From Apostichopus japonicus (lineage: Eukaryota; Echinodermata; Holothuroidea; Aspidochirotida; Stichopodidae): DNA of 64,000 nucleotides. The stretch covers positions 29,676,611 through 29,740,610 of the forward strand of contig NC_092576.1 in NCBI RefSeq assembly GCF_037975245.1, read 5' to 3'. Position 1 is the first letter of the stretch; each line of letters starts with the position of its first letter. The notes under the pieces were generated by a model. That model was given only the letters and a program-made list of their open reading frames with translations, searched no databases and was not told the origin of the DNA. Position numbers and translations under genes: made by a program. This document shows, piece by piece, positions 49,678-61,710 of the stretch.

Positions 49678-52600
49678 TCAAAAACGTACAGAAGGACGAC
49701 CCGCACGCAGCGAAACGAAAAACCCCTCCCCAGCACACCAGCGTCCAAAAAAGGCAGCCCCAGATAAACGGCGAAAATCGCCTTCAATCTGAAGGCGAAT
49801 GTCGGACTTCACCGACTCCAGGACTGCCTGCCAACTGGCAAATTTCCCCCTAAAAACCAAATTACACCTATTCCGCCAAACATGTTTTTTTACAATAGAG
49901 CAAACAAAAATGATGCGGTGCAACACAGCTACCGAACAAACTGGAGGGTCTACCCCATATAAAATAAAGCCCTGCCCTACCGACCATGAACGGTCTCCCG
50001 TAACACGGTCGGTCCAGGTCTGGAACCACTCCCATAAGTTTACTACAAAGTAACAATGCCAAAAAACATGAGCAGTACTCTCTAAGCTGTCACAGCCGGT
50101 CCTAGGGCACAGTCCATCACCCAATCGCCAATGATATCTTTTTAGGTTGGTCACCAAGGCACCGTGTGCAACTCTCCATGCGAGATCACGGAGCCTGTAA
50201 CCATTCAGCTTTGAATGCACCGAACGCCATACTTCGGCAGAATGACGTCCCTGCACAAAAGTTGCATTCAAGGCCTTATCCCTCAACGAACTGTGAACGA
50301 GGGCCGGCTGTGACAGGTCAACAGGGGGCAACTCAATCAGAGCGGAGCAGATGACACGCACCACCCTGTTTGGAGTACTTCTATGCGGTTCTCTGTTGCT
50401 AAACAGCGCCGGGACCCATCGACGCAGGTGCAAACCGCCCCAAAAACGTACAAAATATGAACAAGGCAACCCTGGGTCAGTTACCGCTACAAACAACTGC
50501 TTAAATAACAAAAAGGTCAATTTACTTCCCAGATGAACCACCCCTAGTCCCCCCTTCTCCAGTTTTTGGTACAATACCGCCCTCTTGACAAGCTCTGTAC
50601 CACCGGACCATATGAATGAAAAAATCGCCCTCTCCAACCGTACCAGGACGCGACGCGGAATAGGGTACACCGCGCCAGGGTACCACAAGATGGGCGAAAC
50701 GAAACGATTAATAACAGTGACTTTCCCCAAGATCGAAAGCCAGCGGGTGCCAAAGGTTTCGAGTCTGCTCTGAAATACCTCAGCCCTCTCGTTCCAGGTG
50801 ACATCACAAGGTGCATCGTAGCCGAACCATATACCATTAATTTTGATATTCTGATCCGACCACGACGCACCGAATGGTAAGTTTCTGTATCTCCAGCTAC
50901 CAAGACGAAGGCCCTTTGTCTTTTCTGGATTCAACTTCGCCCCGGTAGCTCTCTCAAAAATAGATAGATCCTGCGAGAGTGCGCGAAAGGAGCCGAGACT
51001 CGAAACAATACATGTCACGTCATCTGCATATTGAGCGCATTTCACTTTGGCACCCCCTGGCACAACGAATGGAACAAGTTTGGAGTCCCTTTCCAAAAGA
51101 CGAGAGAGGGACTCGCTAAACAAAACAAAGTAATGGAGACAGAGGGCACCCCTGGCGCACCCCCCTCTCTACGTTAAAAACCTCCGAACAAAACCCATTT
51201 ACGATAACAGAACTGAAACTTTGTTCATACAAAACAGAAATCCATTTACGAAAATTTGGGTGCAACTGAAACGTCTCCAATACATTCATTAAAAAACCGC
51301 GATCCACCATGTCAAAGGCCTTCTGCTGGTCTAGAGACACCAATGCACATGGCAGATCACGCTCAATAACAAAGTCGGTGAAGTCGCGCATCAACCACAA
51401 GTTCTGCTGGATGCAATGACCCTTCACTGCACAAGTCTGGAGATCACCAACAAGATGCGGCATAGCCAGTGCAAGGCGGTTGCACAAGGCCTTAGCCAGC
51501 AACTTGTAGTCCACATTTAACAAGGTGATCGGACGCTTGTTATGGGGATCCAAGGGCTCCCCAGACTTTGGCAGCAAAGTAATCATGCCCAGACGTTGAC
51601 TTTCGTTTAACAGTCCGTTTTGGAAGGCGTCTTCGAAGACGGCTCTGATGTCGGGTCCTATTATTGCCCAGAAGGTTCGGTAGAACTCCCTCGGAAGCCC
51701 GTCCGAACCCGGGGACTTGCCATTCTTCATCTTCGAAAGCGCCTTCCAAAGCTCAACAGTGGTTATTTCGCCCCCCAAAATATCATTGACATCGTGGGGA
51801 ACGGTTTTTGAGATTCCCCTCAATAAATCGGCCTGTGCCGACAAGTCGACATTGCCACGCGTAAACAAACTCGAATAGTACTCTTTATATACGCGGACAA
51901 TGCCGTGAGGGTCACTAACCACGGTCCCATCAGTAGCGCGTACAGACGGGACGCGTCTGTCACCTGCCGATGAGCTAACGGACTGGTAAAACCTCAGTGA
52001 AGGGCGCTCCTCGGCTTCCACCGCTTCGACACGGGCCCTGACGCGGGCACCGTGGTACTTTTCATCGAGATAAGTCTGCAAAGCGATGACAGCCAAAGGG
52101 TCGCCAAACTTCACCTCCGCGCACAGCTTCGAGAATTTTTCTCTTCGACGCCGTGCGCGGGTCACGCAATACTGAATTGCGTAGTGTTTGATGCGCAACT
52201 TGACCTCATCCCACCATTGGGATATAGAAGCAAAGGCCGGCTTCAATGTTTGCCATCCTTTGTACCTGGTCTCGAAACCCTGGCGGAACTCTGCCTCGCC
52301 AAGAATCCGACAGTTAAGCTTCCATAGGCCCCGCCCGATGGGGAAAATGGAAGGCAAAACAAAACGTGCTACTACAGTGTCATGGTCAGAGAGCGGACAG
52401 CTGAGCGTCTCGCAACCCGAAAATGTAAAACTTACGGGCGCATACACTCGATCTATCCTGGAGGCATCTTCTCCGTTAGGCCTCACCCACGTATACACCG
52501 TACTACACGGGTGCATATGCCTCCAGACATCGGCTAAAAGGTGTGCCGAAGTGAATCTGTCCAATTCTGTCATCCCAGCGTCGGGACTTGCAGACACAGA

Positions 52601-53068
52601 AGTTCCGAGTCTGTCAAGACCCGAGTCTGGGACACAGTTAAAGTCTCCGACCATGACACACGGCGCACTACCAGGAACAAAGGAAGGCAGCGTGTTAAAA
52701 AAATCTCGTCTAGCAGAAGGCCGATTGGGAGCATACACATTGCAAATGGCGATGTTACCCTGTGGATACTTGAATAGAATGCAAACCAATCGGCCCTCGT
52801 GATCCGTCTCCACCCTAGTGGCACAACCCGCCTGACGAGCTGACAGAAGGATGACAGTGCCACAGGATGAAGACGAACCAAACGAAGCATGCAGCTCACC
52901 ACCCCACTCATAAGCCCATAGAGGGACATCTTCTTCCAAAATATGTGTTTCTTGCAGGCAAACGCAGTCGACCTCCATTGATTTACAATATTGGAAAATG
53001 CGACTGCGCTTGCGATGATCCCTCATGCCATTCACGTTCAAAGTGGCAACTGAGAATGTATGGGCCAT
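49678..53068 (-). pseudogene. Tx1 family-2 ORF2, one frameshift before the YADD motif
   Basis: ATG at 53068, 20 nt after the ORF1 stop. The endonuclease and the first part of the reverse transcriptase are open (TLNVNGMRD, LQETH, GDFNCVP, SDHDTV, RPITLLNVDYKLLAKAL, LDQQKAFDMVD). Two bases are missing just after GCPLSPLL (about 51136), shifting the frame before QYADDVTC. The downstream part is open again through LGKVTVINRFVSP and CPRTGCDSLESTAHVFWHC to the stop at 49678. Unlike the plus copy it keeps the 10 nt around residue 285. Confidence 0.88.
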
Positions 53069-53088
53069 GAGAGGGCAATGGGGCAAAA

Positions 53089-54192
53089 CTACGCCGACGA
53101 CGATTCTGTAAGCTTCAAGCGCGCTCTAGACGACATATCGTCGTCCGAGTCGTCACTTGAGGCCGACCTTTTTAGAGAGGGTTCCCCCATCTCGTCGTAC
53201 CAGCTCGTCCCAGTGGCACGTTTTGGCTCGACGATCACCGAGCCCCCGGAGTCGCTGTCAGACAGAGCCTCCGGAGACCCGATGACCACCGAGTCCCCGG
53301 AGTCGCCGTCGGACAGAGTCTCCAGATCTGGCGACACCGGCGGCGGGCTGGGGACGGAACTGGACGAGTTGATAGGGGAAGCTGGTGGAGACTTTCTCGG
53401 TGCGGGCACGGGGTTGGGGTCTGCAACTTCAAGGGAGGGTGAACTAGGTGCATCCGGCCCCCCCTCTTTGCGTGGAGCTTCCTCCGAGGCAGTAGGTGCG
53501 CCAGAACTTGGCGCCTTTGATTGACCCCCACTCTTTGTCATAAAGACATAAGAGGAGGGACAAGCGCGAAAAACATGCCCCTCCTTCCCACAGAGTCAGC
53601 ACACAACTTCGCTTGGGCAAGCAGAGGTATCATGCCCAAGACGAAGGCAGCGCCCACACTTTTTGTTTGGGCAGCCCTTGGCTTCGTGCCCGGTCTCCCC
53701 ACACCTGAAGCAGGTACGGGGCTGACCGGGGTATCGCACGTGAGCTTTATGTCCGGCAATAAAAAGGAAGGAGGGAATGTCCTGCTTGAGGTCGATCCGA
53801 ACCTGTCGGTGCCCGTTCAACACCCCGGGGGCCTGTGCGTAGGAGCACATTTTCATGGCCTTGACAGCCCCAAACCGACCTAAAACAGTTGCGACAAGTT
53901 CCTGACGCACCTCTAGTCCTACGTGGATGACAGTTACCCATACGGAACGCTCGTACGGAGTAACTGTCAAACCTTCAACCCCACTCAGCAACGCGACACC
54001 CTTCTGCCGGGTCACGTCACTTGTAAAACGTACATCATAAGTATTACGACCCTGGAGAGCTTGCAACGCATCAACCTCTCCAGGCACAACAACACCCTTA
54101 CTCTTTAAAATACTAAAAACTTGCACCGGTGGAACCGCTTGTTCACCGGTGAAGGTTAACTTAACAATTTTGGAATCACGGCGCGATGCCAT
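53089..54192 (-). pseudogene. Tx1 family-2 ORF1 with one nonsense codon
   Basis: ATG at 54192 (MASRRDSKIVKLTFTGEQ). It is in frame over its whole length with a single TGA where the sister copy has a Ser codon, inside the third zinc knuckle (VVC-stop-LCGKEGHVFRAC). The first two knuckles are intact. Its acidic C-terminal repeat has two units against three in the sister copy, so it is 12 codons shorter overall. Confidence 0.85.
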
Positions 54193-54408
54193 GATACCGA
54201 AGGTGGCTGGGCCACAGAGGAGTAACAAAACAAACTAAAGATAGGTTGGATAAAATACAATATACGATGACTATATACGATAACGATATACGAACTGGCG
54301 CACACCCGCCTGGCGGGAAGTATAGCACAGTACAGTGAAAAAACAGTTATCAGATGTAGAGCGAGAGCGAAAAACACGTCTGCACTCCACGAAAGCCAAC
54401 TGTGTTGT

Positions 54409-54424
54409 CTGTGCTTTACAAAGT
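54409..54424 (+). repeat. Target-site duplication (right)
   Basis: CTGTGCTTTACAAAGT, partner of 49498-49513. Confidence 0.92.
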
Positions 54425-55420
54425 ACATATGTTAGGCTGTTTTTGGACGTTGGTGCTACGGGTTCATAGCGTGTATTGTTAATCGTTAAGCACGTAGGTG
54501 CTATTGCGTACTGTTAAGTTTAATTGACAGTTAAGTGTTTTGACAGTTAATTATTGTACCTGTCGAGTATTGTACTGCTCGATGATTAAAGAGTATATAC
54601 TTATTTTGTATTCTGGACATTATTTGTTACTGTTGTTTATTGAGGTTATTGTCTCAGAGATTGTCCTTTCATCTTAGCCATTCTGGATAGTTGTAGAACG
54701 ACAAGACTCTTGAGAGTGTGGGTGCAGGAGGTGAACATTTCTACTGTATATGAACAGTAAGGTGAAAATTCATATAATGGTTGCAGCTGGCATGTGTTGC
54801 CCTGACCATTATTCAGTTGCTAAAAGTCCTCGCCTGTTGGCAGACGTATTGTATTATTTCAAAGTGCAGATTATTTCATTATGTTCATTTTACATTTTAA
54901 AGTATTGTACGGGTGCTATGTTGTATTAATATTCTTCTTCTGTGTATTAATATTTTCGTTCTTTAATTTAGTTTCCCTGAGTAAAGAGCTCTTTAAGCCA
55001 TTTTATATTGTCATGTATCATGATTTGTTCATCTATGTATATTTATCATTAACAGTTTGTAATGCAATCGTCAGCCGTTGTAACAACGCAAGAACACTCT
55101 TGCATCCTCATTTATCACTTGTGAGTTCGAAGCGAAGGACCCTAAATCTGGTAATTCCCACCGCCATCCGCGGTTCGCTTCACAATCAAAATTAATACCG
55201 AAGTTGAATCTACAAGGAACTTGCTACATGCTGAATATTGAGGTAATTTGATGATCCCACAGTCAAATGTCCCTGCCCCTATATTTACTCCAATTCACCC
55301 ATGGTACTAAACACAATTGTGCCAAACAAAACTACAGTTCAACTGATTTGTTCAATTACAATTTCTATTATTATTCTAAATTATGTAATACTTACACATC
55401 TTGGTTTCTATTCCATACAG
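54425..55420. other. Intergenic or intronic, no gene seen
   Basis: AT-rich with no supported exon. An open plus-strand frame at 54881-55195 is hydrophobic and low-complexity and is not convincing. Confidence 0.45.
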
Positions 55421-55827
55421 ATGGACACCTTAGAAAACATCCTGCAGTCTTGGCGATCCTCTGCTACATGTCTAAAAGGAACTAAAGTTTTCATTGTAGA
55501 AACAAAATTTGAAGGTGATATTCTAAATGAAGGTATCGCAGATGTAACAGCTGCAACCAAAGCAGTATGTTACAACAAAGACATCCAACCAAAACTGATG
55601 ACCGACGAAACGTTCCTCATACGGAACTTTCAAAAAGGCAGGTAGGTCTTGCCTGATATTTAATAAAACAAAGTGCCCTTGCAATAACCAATTTAAGTGA
55701 CAACATACTGGATATAGCCAGACACTTGGTGACTCCACCACAACCACAGCTTGTGTCATTAAAGGATGTAAAGCTCCCAAAGCCAGGAACTCCACAGAAG
55801 ATGACCGTATCCGGAGAAATTGTTCAG
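55421..55827 (+). pseudogene. OB-fold-like exon homologous to exon A at 15.5-15.8 kb
   Basis: After the acceptor TTCTATTCCATACAG the reading is MDTLENILQSWRSSATCLKG, TKVFIVETKFEGDILNEGIA, ATKAVCYNKDIQPKLMTDET and FLIRNFQKG. After a frame change near 55637 it continues ITNLSDNILDIARHLVTPPQ and LPKPGTPQKMTVSGEIVQ, ending at a donor CAG|GTAAAT. It aligns block by block with exon A on the minus strand: ATKAVCYNKD with TAKALVYGED, LVTPPQ with LANPPP, and TVSGEIVQ with SVEGQIIS at the same donor phase. The frameshift suggests a pseudogene copy. The function of the family is unknown; an OB-fold is only a pattern-based suggestion. Confidence 0.5.
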
Positions 55828-56490
55828 GTAAATCAAAGTTTATAATTTCATACAACGTATCTCGATGAAACTGCAAGAATACTACAGTAACAAAAAGTAT
55901 TTAGACTGAAATATTTCAATGCATATAGAATAATGCTTTAAGCCAGATACAGTTTGTTTTTCTGAAATATGGGAAAGAATAAAGTGTTAACTCGGAAGAG
56001 TAGCATATACTTTACATATTGAGGGCGTCTTCCTTGTTCAGTTATAATCTGCACCTGGGCTACGGCTTCCGGCATTCGTCACACCTGATGGTAAGCATAG
56101 TCAAACTAGCTAGACCCTGCTTGTAATGATCGGAATCCTCTTTTTCTGAATTGATTTGTATTGTAGCCTATATGGTAGGTAATTAAAAACCCTGCCTGCC
56201 ATGCATCGGCACAACCGTCGTGAGCAAATATTCCCAAGTGATCACCGTATTTGATAAGAAAGGGAAAGATGGGCTGGAAGGTTACACAGGAGGTGTTGTA
56301 ATATAGATTGCAATAACCAATATGTAAACTATTGTGTGCAGTGCAATGTCCCTAATTTGAACGAATAGGCCTAGACCAATATCAAGTGAATTTGAGAAAA
56401 GACATGGCAGTTCAGACAACTGGTATGCTTACTGAGAATAATGGAAGATCCTGACATGCGAGAGGGACTTTGTAGCAAGTTTTTTTTTGT
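55828..56490. other. Intergenic or intronic, no gene seen
   Basis: No supported exon between the OB-fold-like exon and the Mutator-type pseudogene. Confidence 0.45.
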
Positions 56491-57501
56491 GTGTGCTCCA
56501 CCTGCCATGAAAGAACGCCATTCAGGACATCTGCAAGGAATGCGTATGACCAATCGTTTCACATAAACCGCCGAATGAGTGCCGCAACCCTTGAGATAGG
56601 GATTGGGAGGCAGTCACTGGCAGACTTATGTGCCTTGCTTTCAGACACCGGCGGAGGCATATTCGGGACATATAAAAAAAATCGTCTCGCAGGTGGAGAA
56701 TGAAGGGATGAAAGAAGCTGGTGAATGACTACGGAAGCAGGTGTCAAGAGAGACCGATGGAAAGATTTATGACCTGGATGCTATTTTAGATGTTGCAGTA
56801 TCTTTTGATGGGACCTGGTCAAAACGCGGGTACACAGCCAACTTTGGCACAGGTGTGCTAATGTCTGTTGACACCGGGGAGGTAATCGATTTTGTTGTGC
56901 TCTCAAGGATCTGTGAACATAAGCGGTCTGCACTTTCCATAGAAGAATTCTAAAAGTGGAAGGAACAACACCAAGCTATATCAGCATGCCAACAGAACTA
57001 CAATGGATCAAGTCCGGCCACGGAGACGCATGCAGCAGATCTGATCTGGAAGAGATCTATAGAAAAGCACAAGCTGATATATGTTGTGATGGTGATGCCA
57101 AGTCCCATAAGCAGGTCAAGGATACTTATGGGGCAGATTTTCAATTGGAGAAGCTTGATTGCATTGGCCATGTGGGCAAACGTATGTATAGGGCTGTACA
57201 CAGCTTGAGAAAAGCCAGCACTAAGCAGGTTTTGAAGGATGGAGGGAAAGTCGGTGGGAAGAGTGGACGCCTAACAGCTGGACCCAAAGGAGCCGTGACA
57301 CGACTGAGTGAACTTGATAGAAATGCTATTCGGAAAAATGTGAACAGAGAATCAGCAGACAATGGCGGTGCCCAGAAAGACCAGGCTATAGGAAAAATGC
57401 AGCACAGCATTCAGGCAGTTTTGTATCACTCATGTAAATTGACAAATAATGAAGAACGTCATAGGCCACGTCATAGGAACGTCATAGGAACGTCATAGGC
57501 C
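56491..57501 (+). pseudogene. Mutator-type transposase-like pseudogene, copy 2, left part
   Basis: Blocks: FHINRRMSAATLEIGIGRQS (about 56545) with LADLCALL; DVAVSFDGTWSKRGYTANFG and VDTGEVIDFVVLSRICEH (about 56780-56920); then DICCDGDAKSHKQVKDTYGA, LEKLDCIGHVGKRMYRAVHS and GGKSGRLTAGPKGAVTRLSE (57060-57320), and MQHSIQAVLYHSCKLTNNEE (57400-57460). This is the same order as copy 1 but with better preserved central parts. FDGTW..RG is the core motif shared with CDGTWQKRG of copy 1. Frameshifts separate the blocks. The gene is cut by a Tx1 derivative at 57502. Confidence 0.72.
57453..57501 (+). repeat. Target duplication with extra tandem micro-copies
   Basis: AGAACGTCATAGG (57453-57465) is the left target copy; the right one is at 58102-58114. 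Between it and the insertion, 57466-57501 holds further copies of the same word (CACGTCATAG, GAACGTCATAG, GAACGTCATAGG). Confidence 0.8.
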
Positions 57502-58097
57502 TGAGACAAAACAGGCCACTGATCTCATTGACTCGAGTGGCCCTTCCACCCTACCCGCAGCCGCTTCCGCTATACCGGACACGATGGTCGCTAGTGGACC
57601 TCCTGTTCCTGACAGGGAGGTCCACTCGATCAAGGTTGACGAGGAGTTAAGAACTCTGCTCCCTCGTAAGAAAAGGGGGAATACTGTTAGAGGCTTGAAA
57701 AGACCCGTATTGGGAAAATTTCGCAGGTAATGCGCAAGCCTGTCGTCTGCTATCGGGACGGCGTACCCCGGATGAATTTTGGAGTTAGTTAGTTGTTTGT
57801 GTGGGGTGGGGGGTTTGTGTGGTCCTTACATAATATGGGTTGGGGGTTTTCTGTTTGTGGTTTGGTCTTGGGTTTTTGGGGCTGGTTTGTGGAGATTTAT
57901 TGCTTTGGTTCTGTTAGCCTTTGGGTCCGTGTCCTTTTCACGTCACGTTAAACGCTATATTTTATACATTTGTGGGTAAGTGAGAGATTTCTGTTTGTGG
58001 GTTTTCAGTTGGGTTTTTGGTGCTTGTTAAACAGACTGGGATTGTTTTTGTATTTGTTGACCTTTGGTCCGTGTCCGTTTCTTTGCACGTAAAAAGC
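57502..58097 (+). mobile_element. Non-autonomous Tx1 family-1 derivative, 5'-truncated copy
   Basis: Starts in the ORF1 C-terminus (TGAGACAAAACAGGCC) and reads TDLIDSSGPSTLPAAASAIP through LGKFRR. It then crosses the derivative junction (CGCAGGTAATG|CGCAAGCC, about 57730) into the 3' UTR and ends CACGTAAAAAGC. Four extra bases (ACAC) separate this end from the right target copy. It is nearly identical to the copy at 61.7 kb. Confidence 0.85.
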
Positions 58098-58101
58098 ACA
58101 C

Positions 58102-58711
58102 AGAACGTCATAGGTTCTGTCCACCGGATGACTCCTGTAAATTTCGTAGTGAAAGGAAGATGGATTGATAAGCCTCACCATCTCGATCCTGTTTTCTTTC
58201 ACTTGTTGAAGCCAGTGTTTGATAGGCTCAGTGAGAAACAATTGATTGAAAGGTGGTTGCCTGGCTACAGCCAGAATCAGAATAAGAGTTTCAATTCATT
58301 TATTTGGAAGTGGGCCCCAAAACATACATGGAGGTGGCCAAATGTAATCCGAGCAGCCGTAAACATAGCGCTGATTCAATGGAATGTTGGGCAAGTCGAG
58401 GCAGACAGGTCATCTTTCAGGCACTTGGTATTTCACTTGGTGAACATTCAGAAATGGCAGCACAATCTAAGGATAGGAAGAGAATATATGTTGCTGAAGC
58501 AGCTGAGAATGAGAAGCAGAAGAAAATCAGACTAGCTGGAAGAAAGCGGAAGGCCAAGGAAGAGGACGACAAAAAGAAAAAGGAAGGGGAGACGTATGAG
58601 AGCGCCTACATTGCCACATCTGATCCCGATTCCAGTGAATTCCAGCGTCTTATAACGTGGTTGCGCAATACGATGACCCAGAGGAGCCTGAACCATGTGG
58701 CCGTATTGTAA
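58102..58711 (+). pseudogene. Mutator-type transposase-like pseudogene, copy 2, right part
   Basis: It resumes the transposase immediately after the right target copy: RHRFCPPDDSCKF (the counterpart of HLCPVGEESWCRF in copy 1), HLDPVFFHLLKPVFDRLSEK, NQNKSFNSFIWKWAPKHTWR (counterpart of NANESLNHVIWNRCPKDTF). In another frame KRIYVAEAAENEKQKKIRLA follows, with a Lys/Glu-rich end. Joining across the insertion restores continuous homology, so the derivative landed in an already recognisable transposase copy. Confidence 0.72.
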
Positions 58712-59893
58712 TGTGCACACGAAAAAGCTAGATGCAGTGGCCACTATCCAACTAGGTCGGGAATTTGCAGCAAGGTCGCAAACAAGAGAGAATATGTTTG
58801 GAAACTTCACTTGGAAACTCACCTGACTCAGGTGACTGGTAAGATGGATTCTACTTTAGGTAAGAGAAAATTATAAATGCTATCTGACCACTCATGGGCG
58901 TCAACAGGAGGGGATATCATATCATTTGTCCCACCCAATTTTCACAGCAGTTATTAAAAAAAATCACATGCATATGCGCGATTTTCTATCACAATTGCTG
59001 AGCTGATTTAAGTAGAATCTAACTTAAGAATCATTATCAATAAATTGCACTGGAAATTAGAACAGTGGTTGGCCCTTTACCCTCCCCGTTTCGTCCGAGA
59101 CCTGATAAGTTTGTGCTATGTTTGAACGATGTTTTAGAGTGTTTTGTGGAAGCACCCCTTCTCGCCAGAAATGGAATTCCCCTTGCCCTACACTGTGAAT
59201 CAGAGAAAACAACGACGCACTTTAACATGAAAACAAGGCGAAGACCCCACCAGGAAGGTAATATCATATATTTTAGGCCCTACAGACAGTATTCTGCCTG
59301 TATACAGGATATTATATGATACCAAACTACCGAAATTAGGCCTACAACCCACGTAAAGAACGGTTCATATTTTGCATTAGCCTACCACACAGTCCACACT
59401 AAGTCAATGGGTAAATGTAACATTAGGCCGCAAACACATAGACAAGAAATTGGCAAGAAAACGGGATAAATATGGGTATAGGAGTTTGTCAACAGTCGTT
59501 GCATTTAAGCATTTTACTTTGTGAGGCACAGTGGATCACACAGTGAAGTGAGGCACAGTGGATCACATCAGAGTCTTTAAAAACAGAAGAAATTAATCAT
59601 GTATGATATCATCCAATGATGCATTAATCAGGGCCTATAATACATTAAAAAGGAAAATGAAGACATTTTTTGATTGTCGCGGTCAAAACTAAAATTTTGC
59701 AAGTCACTGTAAATCGATCAGAAATTGAAAAGAAATAATGTGCTGCACATTATTTCCAAGTCCAATCACCTCTGATCACCTTGAAATGCACTTCATTTTT
59801 TCCGCACACTTTGTGTTGCGTGGATATAATAATATGTGCATCAATATCATTCATTGCTCCACTTGTGGACTTTGTGTTGTTTTTACTCACAGA
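58712..59893. other. Intergenic, no gene seen
   Basis: No supported exon. A 23-bp phrase GTGAGGCACAGTGGATCACA is tandemly repeated at about 59520-59567. Confidence 0.45.
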
Positions 59894-61710
59894 ATGGATA
59901 TCAGAAAATACTTTTCAAGACATCAGAGTGATTCTGTTAGTCCATCTGCTCCATCAACTTCATCAGCGACAGGTGAAGCCTGAAGTTCACCAGAAGCGGA
60001 GGCAGCGGGGCCTGCAGAGGACAACTCTCTGATTCTGAAAATTAAAAGTGACAATGGTGAACATCACGATTTTCCAGATGAACCTTTCAACCTCCTGCCA
60101 ATTGCATCCCGGTACAGAAGCTTGCCCACCGGACTCTTAAATTCCAACAACGATGGTTCAGTGAATTCCCATGGCTTCATTTTGATGAGAGCATTGGTGG
60201 AGTACTATGCCACACATGTGTTCATGCCTCACAACAGAATCTCTCACAACTGGCACGTTGTGCAGAAGACACCTTTGTGAAAACAGGGTTCAAAAACTGC
60301 AAGGGATAGAAAAATTCCGTGATCATGAAAAGTCCAATACTCACAGGCTTTCATCTCAGAACTTGACATCCCGCAGACAACCCAGGGGCATCAGTACCCA
60401 GCTCTCAGATTTACTCCTAGAGAATCAACGCTGTACACGAGAAACAATTGTAACAATAATCACGTCACTGGAATTCTTATCCGAGCAGGGTCTTGCAATT
60501 CGTAGGTCGGACGCCTGATGCGGTAATTTCGCAAGGCTGCTTGCAATTGCGGACTGAGGATGATGAAAACCTCAAGAGATGGCTGAGTAGGAAAGTCTCA
60601 TTCACATCAGCTGAGGTACAGAATGAGATATTGCAGACGATGGCCCATGCCGTACTCAGAGATGTCTGCAATGACATTAATAGGTTGTCACAGTTTGGGA
60701 TCATCACCGATGGAACACAGGACATTCAAGGGAACCAACAAGAAGCTGTATGTGTTCGCTATGTTGATGGTTCATTCGATGTTCATGAAGACTTACTGGG
60801 TCTCTACCAAGTTGCTTCGACAACGGGCTTTTCAATATGAAAGATGCCATGATACGGCTTCAAGTGCCCATTCAGCATCTTAGGGCACAAACTTATGATG
60901 GAGCAAGCAATATGTCAGGAAAGTACAAAGGATGCCAGGCAGCGATGAAGAAAGTCCAACCGCTGGCCATGTATGTTCACTGTGGAGCCCACGTAACCAA
61001 TCTCATCACCGCCAAAGCCATAACAGAACGCTCCGTACATACGTGATGCTGTGGATCATGTACAAGAAGTTGAAAACCTCTATAACAGCTCCGGAAAGTT
61101 CAAGGACCTGTACTTGGATCTACATGCAGATGATGCTGATAGCCCCTCAAACCTACGGGACTGAAGCCAATTGCCCTACACGTTGGCTAACCCGTTGTCC
61201 AGCAGTCTTGGAGAATTACTCGGATGTGCTCGATGCCCTCCAGGAAGCAGCTCGCGAATTGGGGACAAATACCGCATCTCGGGCTAGCGGTCTCTACAAG
61301 TGCTTCTCGTCGCGGAAATGTGTCCTTGGCTTGGTCTCATCGATCCCCATCCTCCAGTGTCTGGAGAACTTTAACAGGGCTCTCCAATGATCAAAAGTGA
61401 GTTTCTGGGATGCTTGCTGCAGCAGAGGTGACCATAGGAAGTCTGCAGTCACTCCGAGATCACCGCAAATTGGAGGAAATGTTTGCCGCTGCAGAACAGA
61501 AGCGACAACAGTGTGATCTAGAACCAGTGACCCTGGGCACACTACCAGCTCGGAAAAAGTATACCGAGTGGATTTCTTCAGGGCTGTCGACAGTGCAACC
61601 TCCAATGTGAGAGACTACTTCTCCTCAAGCGATCTCACAGATTACAGGGACTTGAGTTCATTACTGCTTACTGGAACGTTCCAGCCACAGATAGTCAGTT
61701 GGTACCCTGA
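59894..61710 (+). pseudogene. hAT transposase of ZMYM1/DUF4371 type, left part
   Basis: Starts MDIRKYFSRHQSDSVSPSAP (ATG 59894). A TTF-type finger follows in a separate frame (60140-60300): WFSEFPWLHFDES, GGVLCHTC and KTGFKNCKG. Then FRDHEKSNTHRLSSQN (60320), LLLENQRCTRETIVTIITSL and the DUF4371 block: INRLSQFGIITDGTQDIQGN, QEAVCVRYVDGSFDVHEDLL, GLYQVASTTG, DAMIRLQVPIQHLRAQTYDG with ASNMSGKYKGCQA, and YVHCGAHVTNLI. TDGT and YDGASNM carry probable catalytic Asp residues. At least four frameshifts make it a pseudogene. It is cut at 61710 by a Tx1 derivative. Confidence 0.8.

Larger units (their letters stand above)
49514..54408 (-). mobile_element. Full-length Tx1 family-2 LINE with 16-bp target duplication
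   Basis: A complete insertion bounded exactly by the duplication. In sense orientation it starts ACAACACAGTTGGCTTTCG and ends TCACGTAAAAAGC, which fixes the true family-2 termini. It has the same structure as the plus copy at 27958-32877. The perfect duplication and high similarity to the sister copy indicate a fairly recent insertion, though both ORFs now carry a disabling change. Confidence 0.92.
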
